DNA of 64,000 nt from Carnobacterium sp. 17-4 (GCF_000195575.1 NC_015391.1:346501-410500); one strand, 5' to 3'. Counted from the stretch's first letter, positions 9,490 to 18,598 are shown. Notes: generated by a model not told the origin, from the letters alone. Numbers and translations are program-made.

Positions 9490-9504
9490 GTGCTTTACTT
9501 TTTT
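9461..9504 (+). terminator. Terminator straddling the stop codon of the LTA synthase-like gene
   Basis: GTAAAGCAC (9461-9469, inside the gene) pairs perfectly with GTGCTTTAC (9490-9498, just after the stop codon), followed by six Ts. Confidence 0.75.
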
Positions 9505-9506
9505 GC

Positions 9507-9535
9507 TTGCTTTTTTGGTCTATACCATTTATAAT
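9507..9535 (+). promoter_or_regulatory. nagA promoter with NagR/YvoA-type operator in the spacer
   Basis: TTGCTT (9507-9512), 17-nt spacer, TATAAT (9530-9535). The spacer contains TGGTCTATACCA (9516-9527), very close to the known NagR/YvoA palindrome TGGTCTAGACCA. A repressor bound there would block polymerase. The GntR-type regulator is the third gene of this operon. Confidence 0.75.
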
Positions 9536-9563
9536 AATAAAAAAGAGCAAAGGAGAATACAAA

Positions 9564-10694
9564 ATGGCTAATGTACTAATAAATGCAACTATTTACACAG
9601 GAAAAGAAAAAGTTGAAAATGCGTTTATTCGCTTTTCAGAAGAAATTTTAGCTGTAGGAAAAATGAGTGAGTATAAAAAAGAATCAACAGATCAAGAACA
9701 AGATGCTGCTGGAAAAATAATTTTACCAGGTTTTATTGATGTTCACAGTCATGGTGGTTATAGCTATGACAACATGGACAGCAGTGCAGATGAGATCAAT
9801 CAGATGCTTCAAGAAATGTATAAAGAAGGCATCACTTCTTACTTTGCAACAACAATGACACAGTCTTATGAAGCAATTGATAAAGCACTTATCGCCATCA
9901 ATGAAGCAGCTAGTAAAAATCCTGTGATTCAAGGAATTCATTTAGAAGGTCCATTTGTATCAAAAGAGTTTAAAGGAGCACAACCAGAAGAATTCATTCG
10001 CATACCAGATGCAAAACAAATGGAAAAATGGAATAAATTAAGTGGAAATCGTATTCGCTTAGTCACTTATGCTTCTGAAACTAGTGATGCGTCAGAATTT
10101 GAAGATTATTGTATGAATAATAACGTTGTTCTTTCAATCGGTCACAGCAATGCAACTAGAGCTCAGTTGATGGACTCTAAAGCCTCTCATATTACACATT
10201 TGTATAATGCACAAAGAGGGCTGCATCATCGCGAGCCAGGAGTAACAGGACATGCGTTTCTAGAAGACTCAATTTATACAGAAATGATTGTTGACGGCTA
10301 TCATATTCATCCTGATATGGTCAACTTAGCGTATAAAATTAAAGGACCAGACCGGATTGAAGTCATCACGGATTCGATGCGTGCAAAAGGTTTACCTGAT
10401 GGCGAGAGCGAATTAGGCGGGCAAAAAGTCCTAGTAAAAAATAATCAAGCAAGATTAGAAGATGGAACGTTAGCAGGAAGTGTATTGACGTTTAATGATG
10501 CATTTAAAAATATTATGGCTTTTACAGGTTGCTCCATTGAGGATGCTGTGAAAATGACTTCTGTCAATCAAGCAAGAGAATTTGGTTTAAGTAAAAAAGG
10601 CAGTCTCGAAGCGGGTAAAGATGCCGATATGATCGTAATGAATAGTGAATTTGATGTAGAGCATACATTTAGTTACGGAAAAATGGTTTATTAA
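9564..10694 (+). CDS. nagA: N-acetylglucosamine-6-phosphate deacetylase
   Basis: 376 residues from ATG 9564, preceded by AAGGAG (9550-9555); the longer frame back to TTG 9507 would start inside the promoter and is rejected. An amidohydrolase that removes acetate from GlcNAc-6-phosphate. Metal and substrate motifs are visible: HSHGG near the N-terminus, HLEGPF, SIGHSNA, THLYNA and the catalytic aspartate in VITDSM. Its product, glucosamine-6-phosphate, is the substrate of the next gene, nagB. Expression is likely controlled by the operator in the promoter and relieved when amino-sugar phosphates accumulate. Confidence 0.96.
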   Translation: MANVLINATIYTGKEKVENAFIRFSEEILAVGKMSEYKKESTDQEQDAAGKIILPGFIDVHSHGGYSYDNMDSSADEINQMLQEMYKEGITSYFATTMTQSYEAIDKALIAINEAASKNPVIQGIHLEGPFVSKEFKGAQPEEFIRIPDAKQMEKWNKLSGNRIRLVTYASETSDASEFEDYCMNNNVVLSIGHSNATRAQLMDSKASHITHLYNAQRGLHHREPGVTGHAFLEDSIYTEMIVDGYHIHPDMVNLAYKIKGPDRIEVITDSMRAKGLPDGESELGGQKVLVKNNQARLEDGTLAGSVLTFNDAFKNIMAFTGCSIEDAVKMTSVNQAREFGLSKKGSLEAGKDADMIVMNSEFDVEHTFSYGKMVY

Positions 10695-10727
10695 ACTAGA
10701 ATCGAAAAGAAAAGGTGGAAATTAAAA

Positions 10728-11435
10728 ATGGAAATAATTATTGTGAAAGATAACGTAGAAGGCGGAAAGAAAGCATTTGAATTGATTAAAGAAGGTATGG
10801 AACAAGGAGCAAAAGTATTAGGATTAGCTACAGGAAGTACACCTGTTTCGTTGTATCACGAAATGATCCAAAGTGACGTGGATTTTTCAGATATGACCGC
10901 TCTTAATTTAGATGAATATGTTGGACTTGCTCCTACAGATCCTCAAAGCTACCATTATTTTATGGAAGAACAGTTATTTTCTAAGAAACCATTCAAAGAA
11001 ACATTTGTGCCCAATGGAATGGCTAAAGATGCAAAACAAGAGTGTGAACGCTATGATCAAATTATTGAAAAACACCCAATTGATATTCAAATTTTAGGTA
11101 TTGGAAGTAATGCACATATTGGATTTAATGAACCAGGTACTTCTTTTGATTTAACAACGCATAAAGTAGAATTAGTGCCATCTACTATTGAAGCAAACAA
11201 ACGCTTTTTTGATAATGCTGAAGACGTTCCACGTTTAGCTTATTCAATGGGAATCAAATCAATTATGCAATCTGAAAAGATTATTTTAATGGCGTATGGT
11301 GAAACAAAAGCAGAAGCTATTAAAAAAGCTGTAGAAGGACCTGTAACGGAAGAAGTTCCGGCAAGCATCTTGCAAAATCATAAGAATGTGATTATGATTG
11401 TAGATGAAGCAGCAGCGAAATTAATGCAACGATAG
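10728..11435 (+). CDS. nagB: Glucosamine-6-phosphate deaminase
   Basis: 235 residues, typical of the short Gram-positive form that lacks the E. coli allosteric tail. It converts glucosamine-6-phosphate to fructose-6-phosphate and ammonia, feeding recycled wall or scavenged amino sugars into glycolysis. Hallmarks: GLATGSTP phosphate loop, NLDEYVGL with the catalytic aspartate, and [14 protein letters not shown]. It starts 33 nt after nagA with an AAAGGTGG site and ends 10 nt before nagR, so all three form one operon. Confidence 0.96.
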   Translation: MEIIIVKDNVEGGKKAFELIKEGMEQGAKVLGLATGSTPVSLYHEMIQSDVDFSDMTALNLDEYVGLAPTDPQSYHYFMEEQLFSKKPFKETFVPNGMAKDAKQECERYDQIIEKHPIDIQILGIGSNAHIGFNEPGTSFDLTTHKVELVPSTIEANKRFFDNAEDVPRLAYSMGIKSIMQSEKIILMAYGETKAEAIKKAVEGPVTEEVPASILQNHKNVIMIVDEAAAKLMQR

Positions 11436-11445
11436 GAGCGAACTC

Positions 11446-12162
11446 ATGGCTAAGGCGACACCAATTTATATTCAAATTCATAATCAAATAAGAAAAATGA
11501 TAGAACAAGAAGTTTGGAAAATAGGAGAGCGTATTCCTTCTGAAAGAGATTTAGCTATCCAATTTAATGTCAGCCGAATGACCTTGAGACAAGCCGTACA
11601 AACTCTGGTAGATGAAGGAATATTAGAGCGAAAAGTAGGCTCTGGAACCTATGTATCCAATAAAAAAGTACAAGAAAAAATGGCTGGTATTCAAAGTTTT
11701 ACCGACATTATGACTTCACAAGGAAGAAAACCTACAAGTAAAACGATTTCTTATCATGTCAAGCCTGCTAGTGTAAGTGAAGCAGAAAATTTAAAGCTTG
11801 AACCAGAAGAAATGGTTTTAAGAATGGAACGCATTCGATACGCAGATGATATTCCTATTTGTTTTGAAGTGGCTACGATTCCGTATCATCTTGTTGAATC
11901 ATTAGGAAAACAAGAAATTACTAAATCACTTTATAAAGTTTTAGAAGCGGAACAAGGCATCACGGTTAAACGAGCGGAACAAACAATTTCCGCTATGCGT
12001 GCTTCTGAAAAAATTGCGGAGTATTTATCTATAAAACGTGGCGAATCGATTCTTCAGTTGAAACAAATCAGTTACTCAGAAGAAAACTTGCCATTTGAGT
12101 ATGTTCGTACTCAATACGTTGGGGAAAGATTTGAATTTTATTTAGAAAAGGATTTACGCTAA
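11446..12162 (+). CDS. nagR: GntR/HutC-family transcriptional repressor, NagR (YvoA)-like
   Basis: 238 residues: an N-terminal winged helix-turn-helix (IPSERDLAIQFNVSRMTL, roughly residues 30-50) and a C-terminal UTRA effector domain. In Bacillus the orthologue represses amino-sugar genes and is released by glucosamine-6-phosphate or its acetylated form. Here it is the last gene of nagA-nagB-nagR, and a NagR-type palindrome lies in the operon promoter, so it should autoregulate. The start follows TAGGAG. The last codons and stop form one arm of the operon terminator. Confidence 0.9.
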   Translation: MAKATPIYIQIHNQIRKMIEQEVWKIGERIPSERDLAIQFNVSRMTLRQAVQTLVDEGILERKVGSGTYVSNKKVQEKMAGIQSFTDIMTSQGRKPTSKTISYHVKPASVSEAENLKLEPEEMVLRMERIRYADDIPICFEVATIPYHLVESLGKQEITKSLYKVLEAEQGITVKRAEQTISAMRASEKIAEYLSIKRGESILQLKQISYSEENLPFEYVRTQYVGERFEFYLEKDLR

Positions 12163-12187
12163 GCAACAATTAGCGTAAATTTTTTTG
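12152..12187 (+). terminator. Terminator of the nag operon, overlapping the nagR stop codon
   Basis: Perfect ten-base arms ATTTACGCTA (12152-12161) and TAGCGTAAAT (12171-12180) with a T run. The first arm includes the end of the nagR coding sequence. Confidence 0.85.
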
Positions 12188-12226
12188 CTGTTAAAGTTCC
12201 TCAGTCCAGTCAAAACTAAATTGCAA

Positions 12227-12255
12227 TTGTATTTTAGCCATTAAGTTTGTATAAT
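12227..12255 (+). promoter_or_regulatory. Sigma-A promoter for the tagO-like gene
   Basis: TTGTAT (12227-12232), 17-nt spacer, perfect TATAAT (12250-12255), giving a leader of about 30 nt before ATG 12293. Confidence 0.65.
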
Positions 12256-12292
12256 GAGAGCAAGAATGGCTTTGAAAGTAGGTTTCTTTTTT

Positions 12293-13381
12293 ATGTATGA
12301 TATGTTTCAAGTATTGGTGTTCTGCTTATTAACGATCATAATCAGTTTTATGCTGACGCCGCTAATAAAAAAATTGGCATTAAAAGTAAATGCTATAGAC
12401 AAGCCTGGCGAAAGACGAGTAAATGTAAAGGCGATGCCAACTTTAGGTGGATTGGCGATCTACTTGTCTTTTTATTTTTCCCTATTTTTTCTACAGCCGA
12501 TTCCAATTAAACAAGTTCTACCGTTATTTATTGCTTCTACGGTAATTATTATTACAGGAATGATCGATGATTTAATCGAGATTTCTCCAAAAATGAAGCT
12601 TTTGGGTATCATAATAGCTGCATTAATCATTTACTATGTAGCTGATATACGAATGGATCTCGTCACCTTACCATTAATTGGAAAAATACAGTTGGGAGTC
12701 TTTAGCTTACCCATAACGTTAATATGGATATTAGCTATTACGAACGCTGTCAATTTAATAGATGGCTTAGATGGGTTAGCAACTGGAGTTTCAATTATTG
12801 CTTTAACAACCATGGGTATTATTGGATTCTTCTTTTTAACGATAGCTGATGTAGCTGTTCCAATCATGATTTTCACTCTTGTTGCAGCATCCATTGGATT
12901 TTTGCCCTATAACTTTTTTCCAGCGCGTATTTTTTTAGGCGACACAGGTGCTCTATTTTTAGGCTTTATGATATCTATTATGTCGCTTCAGGGACTGAAA
13001 AACGCAACATTGATCACCGTTATCATACCGGTTGTCATACTAGGCATACCGATTACAGATACGGTTGCAGCTATATTGAGAAGACGGTTAAATCGAAAAC
13101 CAATTTCGAGTGCGGATAAAATGCATTTGCACCATCGTTTAATGACGTTAGGCTTGACCCACAGACAAACGGTACTTGCTATTTATAGTATTGCCGCTAT
13201 GTTTTCATTAATTGCATTGATGTATCCTTTGTCTACTTTTTGGGGATCTATTATGTTAACGGTAGGCTTACTGCTTGGGCTGGAGTTGTTCATGGAATTA
13301 ATTGGGTTAGTTAGCGAAGAAAGAAGACCCTTATTATCTAGATTTAGACGTTTTGCAAAAAAATTAAATCGAAAAAGATAA
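12293..13381 (+). CDS. tagO: Undecaprenyl-phosphate GlcNAc-1-phosphate transferase (TagO/WecA family)
   Basis: 362 residues from ATG 12293; upstream in-frame ATGs at 12254 and 12266 overlap or crowd the promoter and are rejected. A polytopic membrane enzyme with about ten hydrophobic segments. Motifs of the family are present: KPGERRVN and PTLGGLAIY, GMIDDLIEISP, NLIDGLDGLATG, FLGDTGALFLGF and HLHHRLM. It starts wall teichoic acid or another undecaprenyl-linked glycopolymer by moving GlcNAc-1-phosphate to the lipid carrier on the inner face of the membrane. It converges on an LCP ligase gene, whose family attaches such polymers to peptidoglycan; that shared job is an inference. The specific sugar is assumed from the family. 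Confidence 0.9.
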   Translation: MYDMFQVLVFCLLTIIISFMLTPLIKKLALKVNAIDKPGERRVNVKAMPTLGGLAIYLSFYFSLFFLQPIPIKQVLPLFIASTVIIITGMIDDLIEISPKMKLLGIIIAALIIYYVADIRMDLVTLPLIGKIQLGVFSLPITLIWILAITNAVNLIDGLDGLATGVSIIALTTMGIIGFFFLTIADVAVPIMIFTLVAASIGFLPYNFFPARIFLGDTGALFLGFMISIMSLQGLKNATLITVIIPVVILGIPITDTVAAILRRRLNRKPISSADKMHLHHRLMTLGLTHRQTVLAIYSIAAMFSLIALMYPLSTFWGSIMLTVGLLLGLELFMELIGLVSEERRPLLSRFRRFAKKLNRKR

Positions 13382-13383
13382 CT

Positions 13384-13428
13384 AAAAAAACGGGTACAAG
13401 ACTTTTAAGTCTTGTACCCGTTTTTTTT
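13384..13428. terminator. Bidirectional terminator between tagO and the LCP gene
   Basis: A perfect 14-base inverted repeat (13391-13404 with 13407-13420) flanked by seven As on one side and eight Ts on the other, so it can stop transcripts from both converging genes. Confidence 0.9.
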
Positions 13429-14476
13429 AGTAAGCGTAATTTGTTAGGCCGTTTGTTTCAAATTCATAATCTTCATCATCTCGTTCATCTAAAGAATCTA
13501 ATCCAAGAGCTACTCGGAAACGATGACTGACAAAATCAACGCTGTCTGGATAAAGTTCAACCAGACTTGCTCCATTCATTGTGAAATCTGTCCATTCAAA
13601 GGTATAAGAGTTAAAGGCGTAAGAGCCCTCTAATCCTGTCTGAGCTATCCCTAGCATTTCATTAAAGGTCAAATCAGTACGCATGTTTGAACCAACTGCT
13701 TCTATGACATCTGTATATTTTGAAATGGAACCAGCACTTAAGGCTTTTTCAACAATTGCTTGTATCAACAATTGCTGTCTTTCTCCACGCATAACATCAT
13801 TATCAATTTTTCTTGTGCGAGCCAAGGCTAACGCTTCTTCACCATTTAATGTTTGGTAACCTTCTTCTAAGGTGATTTGATTCATCTTGCCATCAGAATT
13901 TTGTTCTGAAAAAGCTATTGGAACATCCATTTCAATGCCGCCTAATGCATCTATGATTTTCAAAAAGGCGTCAAAATCAAAGGTCACATAGTAATGAATA
14001 GGAACATCTAACAATTCTTCAACGGACTCAATTGTTGCTTGTTCTTCTCCCTTACCATAAGCTGCATTGATTTTATCCTCACGCACGTATTCTCCTTGAT
14101 ACATGATTGGAGTATACGTGTCTCTAGGGATACTGACCATGTTAACTTCATGATTATTTGGGTCGATAGTCAAATAGATTAGCGAATCGGTTCTTGCACT
14201 TCCAAGGTCGCGTTCTTCTGTATCATCAATACCCATGATTAAAATAGAAGTGGTTTCTTTAATTGGATCTACTACAACTTCTTTACTACGGTCTAGTTCA
14301 TGATAAGAATCGTCAATTGTTTTTTGAGCAGTTGCATAAAGCTTAGCTGCATAAACCGCTGCCCCTAAAATAATAATCATAATTGGAATCAAGATACTAA
14401 GAATAATCGTATTCTTTCTTTTTTTTCGTTTATCAATATATGACGCACTTCTACTAGTATTAGGATGTTTCTTCAC
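13427..14476 (-). CDS. LytR-CpsA-Psr (LCP) family cell-wall polymer ligase
   Basis: 349 residues from GTG 14476, which has AAGGAG at seven bases; the ATG two codons earlier (14482) is only one base from that site. A basic cytoplasmic tail is followed by one membrane segment (about residues 22-45) and an extracellular LCP domain with SILIMGIDDTEERDLG, RTDSLIYLTI, SIPRDTYTP and later ALALARTRK with the conserved arginines. LCP enzymes transfer undecaprenyl-linked polymers such as wall teichoic acid or capsule to peptidoglycan. The C-terminal tail is acidic. The gene stands alone, converging on tagO. The family is certain; which polymer it handles is unknown. Confidence 0.9.
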   Translation of the reverse strand: MKKHPNTSRSASYIDKRKKRKNTIILSILIPIMIIILGAAVYAAKLYATAQKTIDDSYHELDRSKEVVVDPIKETTSILIMGIDDTEERDLGSARTDSLIYLTIDPNNHEVNMVSIPRDTYTPIMYQGEYVREDKINAAYGKGEEQATIESVEELLDVPIHYYVTFDFDAFLKIIDALGGIEMDVPIAFSEQNSDGKMNQITLEEGYQTLNGEEALALARTRKIDNDVMRGERQQLLIQAIVEKALSAGSISKYTDVIEAVGSNMRTDLTFNEMLGIAQTGLEGSYAFNSYTFEWTDFTMNGASLVELYPDSVDFVSHRFRVALGLDSLDERDDEDYEFETNGLTNYAY

Positions 14477-14625
14477 ACACATTCTCCTTCAGAAAATCAT
14501 TTGCTTTTGGACTGATCAAGTGGTACTTGTTATCTAGGCGCATATAGCCTAAAATATCCTGTTTATTTTATCACGAATGAATACAAGTAGGAAGATTATT
14601 CGGAAATGTAATCATTTCTTAATAT

Positions 14626-15264
14626 TTAATTTACAATCCTTTCGTCACAATAAACATCTTCTCCTAGTTTAAATGTTACTTGACCATTGAGCCACTCAAT
14701 AACGTTAGCTTGGAAATCAGTTAATTGTTCGTGATCAATGAGACATAAAAAAGAAACAACATCAGTATAAACAATATCCTTAATAGCATAGTTCGCCTCA
14801 CGTAGAGAGTTTTCCAATTTTCCCGAGGCTGGATAAGCAACAGTAATCGTTACTTGAGTGTGTAGTCGTCTTTCAACAACTCCAATCGCATTTAAACCTT
14901 GGCTGACAGCTTTTCCATAAGCACGTATCAAACCTCCTGCACCAAGTTTGATACCTCCAAAATAACGTGTAACAACAACCACAACGTTTTTAAGATCTCT
15001 TTTCTTTAGAACTTCTAACATAGGAACCCCGGCCGTACCAGAAGGTTCTCCGTCATCGTAAGCACGTTGAATTTCATTATGATCGCCAATTAGATAAGCT
15101 ACACAATTATGGTTAGCTTTGCTATGTTCTTTTTTTATAGACTGAATAAATTCTTGAGCTTGTAATTCATCTGATACACGTTTTAAATGACAAATAAAAC
15201 GAGACTTTTTTATTTCAAATTCAAATTGTCCATCTTTTTCAATGGTATAGTAATGAGTTAACAT
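14626..15264 (-). CDS. YigZ/IMPACT family protein (YvyE-like)
   Basis: 212 residues. The N-terminal UPF0029/IMPACT domain is recognised by KSRFICHL, then ANHNCVAYLIG, YDDGEPSGTAGVPML, and VTRYFGGIKLGAGGLIRAYG; a small C-terminal domain follows (about residues 140-205). Bacterial members are widespread, cytoplasmic and of uncertain function; the eukaryotic relative IMPACT is a translation regulator. The start follows AAAGGAC. It lies 144 nt upstream of the LCP gene on the same strand and about 180 nt from divergent degV. Family is certain, role unknown. Confidence 0.9.
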   Translation of the reverse strand: MLTHYYTIEKDGQFEFEIKKSRFICHLKRVSDELQAQEFIQSIKKEHSKANHNCVAYLIGDHNEIQRAYDDGEPSGTAGVPMLEVLKKRDLKNVVVVVTRYFGGIKLGAGGLIRAYGKAVSQGLNAIGVVERRLHTQVTITVAYPASGKLENSLREANYAIKDIVYTDVVSFLCLIDHEQLTDFQANVIEWLNGQVTFKLGEDVYCDERIVN

Positions 15265-15388
15265 AGTTAGTCCTTTCCTTAAACTAAGTAAGTGTCTTAT
15301 ACAAATAGTGTACCGTTAGTATAAGAATTGAACAAGAGCAATAGAAAAGTGATCTACTAAAGAAGGAGTTTTAACAAAAAAAAAAGTA

Positions 15389-15397
15389 TGATATAAT
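15389..15397 (+). promoter_or_regulatory. Extended -10 promoter for degV
   Basis: TG-A-TATAAT, an almost ideal extended -10, about 50 nt before the TTG start. A TTTTAA at 15369-15374 could serve as a weak -35 with 17-nt spacing. Confidence 0.6.
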
Positions 15398-15446
15398 TTT
15401 AACTTGGCCACTAGACTGTGGGAAAAATTAATAGTGAGGCGATAAA

Positions 15447-16298
15447 TTGAAAATTGCAGTGGTAACAGACAGTACAGCTTATTTAACTGATGAACAGTGT
15501 GAAAAGTATTCCATTTATAGATTACCGTTATCGGTTATAATGGAAAAAGAAATTATTGAAGAAACAAAAATAGACCCTGCTACTTTCTTTGAAAAAGTTA
15601 AAACAATGGAGACTTTACCGACAAGTTCACAACCACCTATAGGTGAAGCATCAGTGTTATTTAATGAGCTATTTAAAACGTATGATGCTGTTATAAGTAT
15701 TCATTTATCGAGTGAGCTGAGTGGAACTTACAATACGATAAAAAGTTTAGCTGCTATCTATGAAGATTTTAAAATTTACCCATATGATTCGGGAATCAGT
15801 TGTTCAGCACAAGGTTACTTTGTATTAGAAGCAGCAAGAATGGCTAAAGAAGGTTTTACCGTTGAAGATATTTTTCATACATTTGAAAAAATACAAAAAA
15901 CCTTGCAGGCTTATTTTGTGGTAGATGATTTAAATCATTTGGTTCGCGGAGGACGACTGTCTAATGGGTCAGCAATGATTGGTTCATTATTGAAGATAAA
16001 ACCTATTTTGCATTTCGAAGATAAAAAAATTACGGTTTTTGAAAAAATAAGAACGAAGAAAAAGGCTCTTAAAAGAATCGAACAACTATTAGGAGAAGAT
16101 GTCGCAAAAGGTTATCCGATCGTTACAACGATTATTCATGCTAATGCTGAGCAAGAAGCTCTAGCGTGGATGGAAGATTTAAAACAGCAGTACCCAACAT
16201 TACGTTATGAGATCAGTTACTTTGGTCCAGTTATCGGCACACACTTAGGTGAAGGTGCTTTAGGTATAACTTGGGCAGAAGATCAGACAAGCAAATAA
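15447..16298 (+). CDS. DegV family fatty acid-binding protein
   Basis: 283 residues from TTG 15447, with GTGAGG (15434-15439) seven bases before; no better start exists in the frame. Family motifs: KIAVVTDSTAYL at the N-terminus, LPTSSQPPIGE, IHLSSELSGTY, and HLVRGGRLSNG. DegV/FakB-type proteins bind a fatty acid; some present it to the kinase FakA so that host or environmental fatty acids can be used for lipids. Whether this copy works with FakA is not shown here. A terminator follows before comFA. Confidence 0.9.
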   Translation: MKIAVVTDSTAYLTDEQCEKYSIYRLPLSVIMEKEIIEETKIDPATFFEKVKTMETLPTSSQPPIGEASVLFNELFKTYDAVISIHLSSELSGTYNTIKSLAAIYEDFKIYPYDSGISCSAQGYFVLEAARMAKEGFTVEDIFHTFEKIQKTLQAYFVVDDLNHLVRGGRLSNGSAMIGSLLKIKPILHFEDKKITVFEKIRTKKKALKRIEQLLGEDVAKGYPIVTTIIHANAEQEALAWMEDLKQQYPTLRYEISYFGPVIGTHLGEGALGITWAEDQTSK

Positions 16299-16364
16299 AG
16301 CCATTATATTATTTTATACAAGTAAAAAGTGAATGACATTATAGAACGAATAGTTGAATAGGTA

Positions 16365-16400
16365 AAGGTTTGGGATAAATAGAATCCCGAGCCTTTTTTT
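16365..16400 (+). terminator. Terminator between degV and comFA
   Basis: AAGGTTTGGGAT pairs with ATCCCGAGCCTT (one mismatch and a wobble), followed by seven Ts. Confidence 0.75.
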
Positions 16401-16429
16401 GCGTACAGTAAAAAAGAGGTGATGGAAAA

Positions 16430-17779
16430 ATGGATCATTTTTTGATGGGAAGAGAGTTATTAATGAGTGAATTAAAAGAAGACTTTCTTAAAGAATTTAA
16501 AGGTATAACTTCAAAAGGTTTTATGGAAGTAGGCCAACAACTGACTTGCCGGCGCTGTGGATCTAATCAACCAAAAGATCGACAAGCAGCTCCTTGCACT
16601 TGTGGAAAAAATTGTTTTTATTGTATTCGCTGCCTTCAGATGGGGAAAGTTAAACGATGTAATACGCTGTATCATGCTCCTGAAAAAAACCAGTTTATCC
16701 TTATAAAAGAACCCATTTTGACTTGGAAAGGTCAACTATCGCAGCAGCAGGAACGTGCATCTAAAGAGATTGAAACAACTATAAAGACTGGGCAAACAAG
16801 ACTAATATGGGCTGTGGCTGGTGCTGGGAAAACAGAAATGCTTTTTAAAGGAATAGAATGGGCAATCAAAAGTGGAAAAAGAGTTTGTATTGCTTCTCCA
16901 AGAACGGATGTGTGTCTGGAATTAACCCCTCGTCTAAAAAGCGCTTTTCAACCTGTAGAACAAATCACTCTTTATGGAGAGATGGAAGAAGGTTACAGAT
17001 ACACCCAATTAGTTATTGCGACTACTCATCAGCTTTTGCGATTTAGAGAGGCATTTGATGTCTTAATCATCGATGAAATTGACGCTTTTCCGTTTAATAC
17101 AGATAAAGCCTTACAATTTGCTGCACAGAAAGCTAAAAAAACTACAGGAACCATTATTTATTTATCTGCCACCCCAAACAAACAAATGAGACAAGATATT
17201 GTACAAAAAAAATTAGCCGCTTCAGTATTACCAGCGCGCTATCATGGGTTTGCGCTACCTGAACCTAAAGCTATTTGGGTAGGCGATTGGCGTAAATCTA
17301 TTATGAAACGAAAAAAAAAAGCTGTGATTTTCAAAGAGATTCAGCGTTTATTACAAGCAAAACGCCGATTCCTCGTATTTGTACCTAATATTGAATTAAT
17401 GCTTGAATTTTCGCGCTGTCTTGCAGAATTTTTCCCAGACTGTTCATTTACAAGTGTTTCTTCAGAGGATGAGCAGCGCAAAAAAAAAGTACAGAAGATG
17501 CGTGATGAAAACTATCAGTTCATGCTGACAACAACTATTCTGGAGCGAGGTGTTACTTTTCGAGATATTGACGTTCTTGTTTTAGGTGCTGAAGACCGGA
17601 CGTTCACAGAAGCTGCATTGATTCAAATTGCCGGTCGTGTTGGAAGACATCGTGATTTTCCAATAGGAGAAGTTCGTTATCTCCATTATGGACAAACAAA
17701 AGCGTTGAAAAATGCTATTAGCCAAATAAAAAAGATGAACCACTTAGCTCGTGAAAGGGGATTATTGATAGGAAAATGA
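16430..17779 (+). CDS. comFA: Competence DNA-translocase ATPase ComFA
   Basis: 449 residues. An N-terminal zinc-finger region has cysteines in the pattern CRRCGS, CTCGKNCFYCIRC. A superfamily-2 helicase core follows: Walker A VAGAGKTE, DEAD-like IDEIDAF, SATP, and the C-terminal TTTILERGVTF and GRVGRH motifs. ComFA is thought to help pull single-stranded DNA into the cytoplasm during transformation. It overlaps comFC by four bases (ATGA). The start follows AAGAGGTGA. No convincing promoter lies between the degV terminator and the gene. Confidence 0.93.
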   Translation: MDHFLMGRELLMSELKEDFLKEFKGITSKGFMEVGQQLTCRRCGSNQPKDRQAAPCTCGKNCFYCIRCLQMGKVKRCNTLYHAPEKNQFILIKEPILTWKGQLSQQQERASKEIETTIKTGQTRLIWAVAGAGKTEMLFKGIEWAIKSGKRVCIASPRTDVCLELTPRLKSAFQPVEQITLYGEMEEGYRYTQLVIATTHQLLRFREAFDVLIIDEIDAFPFNTDKALQFAAQKAKKTTGTIIYLSATPNKQMRQDIVQKKLAASVLPARYHGFALPEPKAIWVGDWRKSIMKRKKKAVIFKEIQRLLQAKRRFLVFVPNIELMLEFSRCLAEFFPDCSFTSVSSEDEQRKKKVQKMRDENYQFMLTTTILERGVTFRDIDVLVLGAEDRTFTEAALIQIAGRVGRHRDFPIGEVRYLHYGQTKALKNAISQIKKMNHLARERGLLIGK

Positions 17780-18462
17780 ACTGTCTGTGGTGCGGAAAAA
17801 CAACTAAAGAAGTCTTACACTTAAGAGAATTGTTGTCTTTTACCAGAGTTGAACCAACTGTTAGATGTCATTCTTGTTCTAGTAAACTAGTGTCGTTACA
17901 AAATGGTCCTGTTTGTCTAGGGTGCAGCCGGCACTGGGTAGAAGAAGGGCTCTGTCCAGATTGCAAGAAATGGAAAGCTGATTATCCAGGCTATGACTTC
18001 AAACATACAGCATTATATCAATACAATACGTTCATAAAAGAGTGGATAGAGGCTTACAAATACACGGGTGATTATCGACTAGGGGAATTATTCAAAAAAG
18101 AAATTCAATTCTTTTTTTTAAAGCAAAAAAAACAAGTTATCCCCATACCAATAAGTGATAAAAGCAAACAATTAAGAGGGTTCAATCAAGTAGAAGGTAT
18201 GCTGGACTTTGCCGGAGTAACCTACACATCGGTTTTGATTCATTGCGGAACCGGAGAGAAACAATCAAGTAAAGATCGAAAAATGCGTATGCTATCTCCC
18301 CAGCCGTTTGTGGTTGATAAAAGTCTTCAAATTAGTATAAAAGGAAAACATCTAATCCTAGTGGACGATATCTATACGACTGGCCGAACTTTTTTTCACG
18401 CAGCCGACTGTCTAATGAGAAGTGGGGCACAAAGTATTGAAACATTTTCTGTTTCTCGCTAA
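17776..18462 (+). CDS. comFC: Competence protein ComFC (phosphoribosyltransferase fold)
   Basis: 228 residues. Paired cysteines at the N-terminus (CLWCGK, CHSCSS, CLGCSRHW, CPDCK) form likely zinc sites, followed by a PRTase-type domain with the hallmark LILVDDIYTTGRTF near the C-terminus. ComFC partners ComFA in DNA uptake. Its ATG overlaps the comFA stop codon, showing tight translational coupling. Length and layout match family members. Confidence 0.93.
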   Translation: MNCLWCGKTTKEVLHLRELLSFTRVEPTVRCHSCSSKLVSLQNGPVCLGCSRHWVEEGLCPDCKKWKADYPGYDFKHTALYQYNTFIKEWIEAYKYTGDYRLGELFKKEIQFFFLKQKKQVIPIPISDKSKQLRGFNQVEGMLDFAGVTYTSVLIHCGTGEKQSSKDRKMRMLSPQPFVVDKSLQISIKGKHLILVDDIYTTGRTFFHAADCLMRSGAQSIETFSVSR

Positions 18463-18487
18463 ATTTAGCCCAATGTAATCGATTTTA

Positions 18488-18516
18488 TTTGCAATCTATT
18501 GGTGTTGATATATAAT
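18488..18516 (+). promoter_or_regulatory. Sigma-A promoter for hpf
   Basis: TTTGCA (18488-18493), 17-nt spacer, TATAAT (18511-18516). The roughly 75-nt leader holds a small CTGATT/AATCAG hairpin. Confidence 0.55.
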
Positions 18517-18598
18517 TAATTTAAGCATATCATCATTTGAGTGGTCCAATTGATGATGCTGATTCTGATACACAATCAGATGAAAGGGGAGAGTGTTT

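Noticed and set aside
16345-16352. AACGAATA, close to the ComX/SigX competence box TACGAATA, upstream of comFA
   Set aside because: One mismatch, no T-rich element before it, and a terminator lies between it and comFA, so it is unlikely to drive the competence genes.
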